Assembly (NCBI RefSeq): GCF_030445035.2
Contig: NC_080701.1
Coordinates: forward strand, 26,814,798-26,878,797
DNA from: Dasypus novemcinctus
Taxonomy: Eukaryota > Chordata > Mammalia > Cingulata > Dasypodidae
Length of the DNA stretch: 64,000 bases
Direction of reading: 5' to 3'
In this document: piece after piece, positions 58,010 to 64,000 of the stretch
Position numbering within the stretch: the stretch's first letter is position 1
Layout of the letters: each line of letters opens with the position of its first letter
Program-made: the position numbers and the translations under genes
Notes under the pieces: generated by a model
What the model was told of the DNA's origin: nothing
The model's input: the letters and a program-made list of their open reading frames with translations, nothing else
Databases searched by the model: none

Positions 58010-58620
58010 TTTGCTCTGTCCTCAGTGCTTTGCTCAGCAGCTACTTAATGTGCCAGACTACTGTTCTAGGGGTTGGAGATAAATATTGAGTGAGACAGAA
58101 AGTTCCTGTCTTCACGGAGGTGGCGTTTTCTGGTGGGGCAGACGATAAACATTTAATATGATAACATGCCCTGATGGAAAATCGAATGCCATGAGAAGAT
58201 GGTGTTGGAGCAAACAGCAGACAGAGTGAGGGGGAAAACCATCAGGAGCTCTGGGGGCATGTTCTGAAAAGAGCAGAGAGGCACGAGGGCCTGGAGAGGA
58301 GGGGTCGGGGCATGTGGGAGAGGGTGAGAGGACAAGGCGGTCGGGCCTTTCCGTAGAGAACCTTGAGGTGGGTTTCTAAGGTTGGTGAGGAGCCACTTGG
58401 AAGGCTGGAGCAGGGGAATGGCATAGCCTCTTCTGTTCTTCCAAGCTCTCGTGAGCTGCTGTGTGGAGAGTGGACGTAAAGGGACAGGAGGGGAAGCAAC
58501 TAGAAACCGGGACTGTAAATAAGCCACGAGAGAGTGAGCAGAGTTTGTGGTTAGGGAGGTACAAGTGGAGGAAGTGGGAAAGTTTTAGCACTGGGATGTA
58601 TTTTGAAGGAAATTGAGAGT
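58010..58620 (+). repeat. Ancient L2/MIR-like repeat in intron 1
   Basis: Order of AATGTGCCAGACTACTGTTC, AGTTCCTGTCTTCACGGAGG, GATAAACATTTAATATG and then TGAGCTGCTGTGTGGAGAGT resembles a widespread old mammalian repeat. Highly diverged; family uncertain. Confidence 0.5.
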
Positions 58621-58749
58621 CTGGATGGGAGTCAGGAACGACGTCAAGAAATTTCAGCCTGTGCCACTGAACCTCTCTTCCCTAATGAGACTTCGGGAAA
58701 TTTCAACTCCCTCCTTCACCCTACATTTCCTGTAAGGACTTAGGACCCA

Positions 58750-59690
58750 ACAAATCGATTTTATTGATAAACGTTAATAAAGCATACAATTCATCCAAAG
58801 TGTATGAGCAGTGGTAGTTGGCATAATCACATAGCTGTGCATTCGTCACTTCAATCATGAGAGTATTTTCATTATTTCAATAATAATGATTTTTAAAAAA
58901 ACAGACAAATAAGAAAATTCTCCGCTTCTCAATCTATGTTTCCCCTGCTGTACATAGCTGCTATTTCTGGCTATTCTTGCACAATTACGTGTTTCTTTAT
59001 TAAGCAGTTTTATTGAGATCTGTTCATATACCATATGATCTAAGTGTATAACCAATGGCTTTTACTATAATAACAATGTTGTGCATTCATCACCACAAAA
59101 AATTTTTTAGAACCAGGAAGCGGATGTGGCTCAAGTGATAGGGATTCCACCTGCTATATGGGAAGACCCGGGTTTGCCCCCTGGGGCCTCCTGGTAAAAG
59201 ACGGAAAAGAGAAAGCGTGCCTGTGCGGCAAGCCAGTGCCCACGCGGCGAGCCGAGTGGCCACGTGAGCCATTTCATGACCTCAGAAAGGAAAATTCCAC
59301 ACCCCTTAGCATGCCTTCCCCAGCCCTACCTAACCACTAATCTGATTTCATCTTTATAAATTGAATTATATTTACATTTTTTATAAATGGGAGTCATACA
59401 ATATGTTGTGTGGTAGATTCAGTTCACAGTACTGCAGTCACACAGTGGCTGTCCTTTTGTGTCTGACTTGCTTCACTCAACATAATGGTGCCCTGTCACC
59501 TGCCCAGTTACCCTGCTTTTTTTTTTTTAACATAAAAACTGTTTTTTAAATTGTCTTTTTAAAAAGATACATAGATCACACAAAATGTTACATTAAAGAA
59601 TATAAGAAGTTCCCCTATGCCTCCTCCCCAGCCTCCCACATCAACAACCTCTTTCATTGGTGTGGCACATTCATTGCATTTGATGTTACC
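58750..59690 (-). mobile_element. Old L1 3' fragments in intron 1
   Basis: 58750-59480 matches 8960-9480 block for block (TTAATAAAGCATACAATTC, TTTCCCCTGCTGTACATAGC), with a SINE piece at 59116-59270. 59550-59690 is a second L1 end, similar to 61920-62050 (AAGTTCCCCTATGCC, TTGGTGTGGCACATTCATTG). Confidence 0.8.
59116..59270 (+). mobile_element. Truncated DAS-like SINE without tail
   Basis: Head GGAAGCGGATGTGGCTCAAG and a B-box-like GGGTTTGCCCC, then a middle with GTGCCCACGCGGCGAGCC unlike the other copies. It stops before any A-rich tail, with L1 resuming directly (ATTTCATGACCTC). No TSD seen, so probably deleted after insertion. Confidence 0.75.
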
Positions 59691-59747
59691 CTGCTTCTTA
59701 ATGCAGCTCTGGCTAAAGCATCAAAGTCTGAGAATGGTTTACTTTTT

Positions 59748-59841
59748 TTTCCTTTTTTAGGAGGTACGGGGGGATTGAACCCGGGACCTCGTACATGGTA
59801 GGCAGGCACTCAACCACCGAGCTACATCTGCGCCCCCCCCC
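59748..59841 (-). mobile_element. SINE monomer in intron 1
   Basis: tRNA-Ala-like: minus strand GTAGCTCGGTGGTTGAGTGC and GGGTTCAATCC, with a T-rich tail at the left. TSD TTTACTTTTT (59738-59747) and TTCACTTTTT (59842-59851). Confidence 0.88.
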
Positions 59842-60499
59842 TTCACTTTTTAAAGAAATGAGGACACAGGTTGGACTTTCCCTCACTCTGCCGCTCATTT
59901 GCATTTTAATATGCTTTCTTGAGCGGAAGAGAAAGGCTGGAGCAGGCTCAAGCACGGAGGACCCTAGCGCTATGCTCCTCTCGGCTACCCCCTGGGTAGA
60001 ATGCTTTGATGAAAATGTCCCGCGCATGGCAGGAGCGACGGCTATTCTGCTTTTCTTCTTACCAGGAATTTTTTGGATTTCGATTGGGCAACGCGATCAT
60101 TGCCCACCATGTGTGTCGCTCAGTGGGAAATAAAAGAAGTGTCCCCTGGAAAAGACTACGGTGCGGGGCGGGGGGGTGGGGGTAATTTGGTGGTGGAGAA
60201 GAACTGTTTACCAGGAAGGGAATTCAAAAGGCAAGAGCTCATCAGGAAGAAGGCACGAGGGCAGTGGGTGGCACAGGGCAAGGGTTCGATAAATACGTGA
60301 CGGGGGAATGCAAACTAGGCGTGCTCCAGTCACGGATTCCTTTGCTAAGTATCTAGAAAGCGAACCCCTGCTGTGTGCCAGGCGCTGTACTAGGTGCCAG
60401 GTAAACACGAGAAATAGAAGCGGCTCCGTCCCCACCATCATAGATCTTAAGGGTAAGACAGATGACAAATCAGTAAAATATGAAGTGTTACCAGATTTT

Positions 60500-61070
60500 A
60501 TCTAGGTTCTTGGCTAGGTTGCAGAAATGAATTTCGAGAGCACACCAGGTGAGTTAGCACAGTGATTTATTCAGGTAGGGAGGGAAGAGAAATGGGAGAA
60601 AATAACAGAGCAGGGGCCCCAGCTAGAGAGGAAGGGGGTGAAAAGGGATAAAGAGGGCTGATTTACAAGCGACAATTCCCCATTATAGATTTTAAATCCC
60701 TAGGTTGACTTGCGTGGCCACATGGCAGAGGGAGGATGGTGAGAGCAGCGTACAGAGGGCAAGTTTGGGTCCAGAGGTGAGAGCAGGGCAGGAGCCCACG
60801 CTCAGGCTGTGCCTGGCTTTTAAACTGTTAATTATTCCGCCCCTTTGCTAATGGCAGGGGAAGGTTTCCAGCTGTTCACTGTTTGGATTGGTCACCCCAC
60901 CCATCAGTCCCTTAGTGAGGACCCAATGATAAAGTCCCTAGAGAACATCCGGGCTTTTCCTTGCTCCAAGGAAGAAGCCTTTGTTCTGGATGGCAGAATC
61001 TTGGGGAGGGTCTTCCAGCAGCATCTTGGGGGTTACTGATGTCCACGTGGACTCTGCCAGGTTCCAGAGC
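60500..61070 (-). mobile_element. Candidate old LTR in intron 1
   Basis: TTTATT at 60561-60570 in GTGATTTATTCAGG could be a minus-strand AATAAA, with a minus-strand CCAAT (in GGATTGGTCACC) about 320 bp away on the upstream side. The layout resembles a minus-strand LTR, but the ends are not found. Confidence 0.35.
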
Positions 61071-61549
61071 CGTCTATTAATTCCCTGTCTTACTAGCCGG
61101 CTTCAAAAGTGTGATCCCGGACGCCAGGGAGACACGCAGTGTGCCTGATGGAGAACAGCCCTTGGGCAGAGGCAGGTCTAGAAGCAGGTGGCATTTAGGC
61201 GGAGACCGGAGAGAGAGGGGAAGGGGCAGGAGGGGGCGACTTGGAGATGATCCTTTTGGGGTCAATGTGTTGACTCCAAGGGGAAAGTCCTGGGAGGGAC
61301 TAAAGTTCCGGATAAAGTATAGATTCTGTCTTCAGCAGGGCATGTTTTGTGGAAGAGTGGGCGCAAGCGTGAGAAGAGCGATAAGGAGAAACCCATATCC
61401 TCAAGGTTGCCTCTGCGGAATTAGGCTGTTTAGAGATACATGGAGGTTTCTGCGGTACTCAGCTCCCCACTTCCTCCCAGAAACCACAAGATGCTAAACC
61501 AGCTCTGACGCTTGGCCCGTTAATTTAGGTTCCCTCATGACTTTTACAG

Positions 61550-61701
61550 CCGCTGAAGGATTCGGTTCAGTCGCCGGAAATGAAGATGCCCTCCTCAGAC
61601 ATTTATTCCAAGGTTATCAGAAATGGGTTCGCCCTGTATTAAATTCGAATGACACCATAAAAGTGTATTTTGGATTGAAAATATCTCAGCTGGTAGACAT
61701 G
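61550..61701 (+). CDS. CHRNB3: CHRNB3 exon 2 (N-terminal ligand-binding domain)
   Basis: 152-bp exon between an AG acceptor (61548-61549, after a short pyrimidine run) and a GTGAGT donor (61702-61707). It completes an Ala codon with exon 1, then encodes 50 residues including [20 protein letters not shown] and the stretch ending KISQLVDM. This is the N-terminal helix and first beta strands of the extracellular domain of nAChR subunits, and the [16 protein letters not shown] part is diagnostic of beta-3 rather than alpha-5, alpha-2 or alpha-6. An N-D-T glycosylation sequon lies at residue 51 of the predicted protein. One oddity: the last codon is ATG (Met), whereas the family normally has Val before Asp-Glu-Lys-Asn. 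Otherwise the exon is intact, without stops or frameshifts, as expected for a functional gene. Confidence 0.97.
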
Positions 61702-61892
61702 GTGAGTAATCCTTGGCACTAAGCTAACAAGAAATTGCATTCCTTAACCGGTTTACAAGCTTAAGATTTTGTTTCCTTTTCTTGCCCCTTGGTCTGCCCT
61801 TTCAAATTTTAAAAATAATTTACTGAGAGAAAATATGCCTCCAAGGGCCAGTGAAATGACCCCAGGAAGGAATGAAGAGTACCATGGAGGAC

Positions 61893-62345
61893 TTTTTAAA
61901 AAAAATATATCTTTTATTTATTTTTAAAAGCTACTTAGATTACATAAAATGGTATGTAAAAAAATATAGGGGCTTCCCATAGGCCCCCTCCTTACACTTC
62001 CCTCTTTTCCTGCATTAACAACTTCTTTCCTTAGTGTGGTACATTCATTGTAATTTAATGAACACATTTGGAGCTTTGCCACGCAGCATGGATTATACTT
62101 TACATTGTGGTTTATTCTTTCTCCCACTCCATTCTGCAGGTTATGGCAGGAGATATAATGGCCTGCATCTGTCCCTGCAATGTCATTCAGGACAACTCCA
62201 AGTCCTAAAAATGCCCTCATGCTACACCTCTTTTTCCCTCTCCCTGCCTTCAGCACCTCCGGTGGCCACTGTCTCCACACCTATGATTTAATTTCTTCCA
62301 TTGCTAGAACCACAGGACATTTTCTTTGCAACGCTGTAGTCTTTG
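61893..62345 (-). mobile_element. L1 3' UTR fragment in CHRNB3 intron 2
   Basis: Reverse complement matches 14200-14470 of the L1 at 13330 (GGTGGCCACTGTCTCCAC, GTCATTCAGGACAACTCC). It starts with an A/T-rich end at 61893. Antisense to the gene. Confidence 0.82.
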
Positions 62346-62379
62346 GGCTGGGGAGTGGCTAAGGTTGCTACAAGGCACC

Positions 62380-62850
62380 GGTGCCCCCATAGATTTGCAG
62401 GAGCACCCAGGGCCGGGAGGGCGAGCTGGGCGAGGAGGGAGCGCTGCGTCCCGGCAGGTGCACTCTGGCCCTGATGGGGCTGGCAGGGGGTCGCCGCAGG
62501 GCGAGGGGAGACGGCTGCGCGCGCCAGGCCTTCCCCGGGCTCGGGGATGCTGCTCTGTCTGGGCGACCCGTCACCTGCCTGGGTCCCCGAGAACCCCCTA
62601 GCTTTCCCTGAACTCACCCATACCTGCTGTTCCTGGTGGGCTCCCATTTTCCTGGGGAAAATCTGTGAACTTGAAGTTTCCCCTCCCCCGTTCCCCCATG
62701 CTGCCAAATCCTCCTGTGCTGTGGTCCCCAATGTCCCAGAATCTTCTTCCCCCATTGCCCAAAGCCCCCACCCACCACACAGCGTGCCCACTCCCCACGG
62801 CGCCCAGGCTGCCGCAGCGTCCCCAGATTCCTGCTTGAAATTCGTGCAAA
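62380..62850. other. CpG- and GC-rich patch in CHRNB3 intron 2
   Basis: 62380-62600 is rich in CpG (for example GCTGCGCGCGCCAGG), and GC-rich sequence continues to about 62850. Long open frames on both strands (including about 209 codons on the minus strand, 62288-62917) follow from the low stop frequency; no domain is recognisable. Could be a CpG island, an intronic promoter or a decayed GC-rich LTR. Confidence 0.4.
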
Positions 62851-63144
62851 GTCGAGTTTCCACTTCCTTTCGCCTGGTCCGCCTCCCATTTAGCTGGTAT
62901 TTTGTTCTACTTCTCACCCCTTTAAGGATTATACAATTGTATATAAATATCGCAGCGATGAACTGATACCTGCGTTATTTTTTCAATTGAAATAAATATG
63001 TATAGTATTTCAGTCATGCCATTGCACTGTTTTAATATTGAGAAACCTTGTACACTTTGACCATGGCAAAGACTCCTAGGGCTCTCTGACAAAATCTTCG
63101 TTTAATTTCCATTTACCCAATATTTTTAATTGTCATTTTCTCAG

Positions 63145-63189
63145 GATGAAAAGAATCAGCTAATGACGACAAACGTGTGGCTCAAGCAG
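63145..63189 (+). CDS. CHRNB3: CHRNB3 exon 3 (extracellular domain)
   Basis: 45-bp, 15-codon exon flanked by a TTTCTCAG acceptor and a GTAAAT donor (63190-63195). It encodes DEKNQLMTTNVWLKQ, the highly conserved segment following the first beta strands in neuronal nicotinic subunits (shared by beta-3 and alpha-5). A 45-bp third exon in phase 0 is typical of neuronal nAChR genes. Splicing exon 2 to exon 3 keeps the frame open. The continuation (rest of the extracellular domain, Cys loop, four membrane segments) is not in the window; roughly 83 of about 458 residues are present. Confidence 0.96.
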
Positions 63190-64000
63190 GTAAATTTACA
63201 CTCAGGGACTGCGTTCCAGGGCCTTCATTTCTTCTCTGTTTAGAAAGGTTCCCATTTGAAATATTATCAGTTATTCTCAAGAGTGGATGTGGTTCCTCCA
63301 GGAGCTGTTTGGGCTTGGCTGGGAAGGGTGTCTTCTTTCTTCTCTTTTCTGAGCCGTGGAGAGCAGATCCTGGAAGCTTCTAGGTCTTGTGGGTTCAGAG
63401 TTGCTGCTCCCGCGAGCTGGAGGGGTGGGCGGTGGGGGGTGGCCTGGGTGGGGGAGGTGAGGAGGGGGTGGGAGAGTGGCCCTGACGGCAGGGCCAGGGC
63501 TTTGGTCTCTGGGCTACTGGGAAGGGAAGCGGGAAAAGGCATGGAGGTGCAACCTTCTCCCACGTGGATGAGAAACTGGGATGTTAGATTCTGTGCCCAC
63601 TGGTCCCCCTTGGCCAAATCGACCTCTTCTTTGTATTGCTCCCTAGAAAGAACTGGGCTCAAAATAAGAAGAAAACAAAGGACAGCCCACCCATTTCAAA
63701 ACAAAGTGAAACCCAGCACAAAACAATTCATGTTTACCGGCAAAACTAAAAATATCTTTTGAACGGTGTTCTGTCCTCTCCTTAGGTTGTTGCTTTTAGC
63801 TTGGCTAGAGCTTGTTACCTAAAGGCAGAGGAGCCTGCCGGGAGAGAGATTTTTGTTCCAGAAGCTTAGTAAATAATTACCTTTCAAAACTCAATTTTGC
63901 ATGTTCTGTGAAAGGAAAAAATATATATATTGATACTTCCCTGACAGTAGGAGAATGGTGGGTTTGATGGCTTGTTTTGGTTTTCGTTTTGTTAGCAATT
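63190..64000 (+). other. Start of CHRNB3 intron 3
   Basis: Intronic sequence running off the right edge. It contains a strongly G-rich run at 63421-63478 with several GGG blocks (quadruplex potential on the coding strand). No recognisable repeat or exon is visible before the edge. Confidence 0.8.

Larger units (their letters stand above)
52080..61549 (+). other. CHRNB3 intron 1
   Basis: 9470-bp intron with GT...AG ends joining exons 1 and 2 in phase 1. The first 4.2 kb (to about 56340) has no recent transposons that I can recognise: AT-rich unique sequence, a purine-rich run at 52667-52745, a T-tract at 54120-54139 and an ancient MIR-like segment near 54740-54880. The second half carries a DAS SINE (56352-56760), an imperfect 24-bp direct repeat (57651-57698), old L2/MIR-like sequence (58010-58620), L1 3' sequence with a nested SINE (58750-59480), a SINE monomer (59748-59841), MIR-like sequence (60340-60480) and a candidate old LTR (60500-61070). 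Confidence 0.9.
61702..63144 (+). other. CHRNB3 intron 2
   Basis: 1443-bp GT...AG intron between exons 2 and 3. It contains an L1 3'-end fragment on the minus strand (about 61893-62345), then a GC- and CpG-rich patch (about 62380-62600, with GC-rich sequence to about 62850), then AT-rich unique sequence leading to the exon 3 acceptor. The pyrimidine tract before exon 3 is CATTTTCTCAG. Confidence 0.9.

Noticed and set aside
61111..61497. 128-codon open frame just upstream of exon 2
   Set aside because: Intronic, no recognisable domain, not flanked by a splice acceptor in a compatible phase that I can see.
62288..62917. Antisense protein-coding gene of about 209 codons in CHRNB3 intron 2
   Set aside because: Low-complexity, GC-driven frame with no recognisable domain and partly built from L1 sequence. 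Kept only as a finding to check.

Overview
This is mammalian nuclear DNA, almost certainly from the nine-banded armadillo (Dasypus) or a very close xenarthran. The main evidence is some 22 copies of a tRNA-Ala-derived SINE of the armadillo DAS type, in monomeric, dimeric and long forms, most with clean target-site duplications (TSDs). They sit among L1 and HAL1 fragments and several LTR families. I see no prokaryotic-style operons, CRISPR arrays or plasmid features.

The only protein-coding gene I can support is the 5' part of CHRNB3 (neuronal nicotinic acetylcholine receptor subunit beta-3) on the + strand. Exon 1 ends with the signal peptide (start codon 52028, donor after 52079), exon 2 is 61550-61701 and exon 3 is 63145-63189. 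Splice phases agree and the remaining exons lie beyond the right edge. Positions 1-51800 are therefore intergenic DNA upstream of CHRNB3. In human, the region upstream of CHRNB3 on 8p11 is likewise gene-poor (known from memory, not shown here).

Layout: 1-13 kb holds L2/MIR/L1 remnants, a TXNDC17 processed pseudogene inserted in an old L1, an LTR carrying a long CTCCT-type microsatellite, a MER5A split by a SINE, and old L1 and LTR sequence. 13.2-16.1 kb is a three-layer nest: one LTR interrupted by a 5'-truncated L1 and by a second, GC-rich LTR in the opposite orientation with a 6-bp TSD. 16-29 kb carries more LTR copies of the same family, L1 remnants and SINEs. 30-33.6 kb is a HAL1 element interrupted by an LTR. 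35-36.4 kb is MER20 followed by a SINE whose tail was hit by an L1. 39.7-46 kb is a decayed near-full-length L1 lacking its reverse-transcriptase core and peppered with nested insertions. 49.8-56.3 kb, around CHRNB3 exon 1, is strikingly free of recent repeats, as is 36.4-39.7 kb. CHRNB3 intron 1 (9.47 kb) and intron 2 (1.44 kb) contain a few SINE and L1 copies and one CpG-rich patch.

I found no convincing new molecular system. The most interesting material is the nested transposon history, the six-copy LTR family with a recurring YY1-like motif, the opposite-strand LTR with a complete-looking promoter, and a Val-to-Met change at a conserved position in CHRNB3 that fits CpG decay. Repeat family names are from memory of consensus sequences and were not checked against a library.
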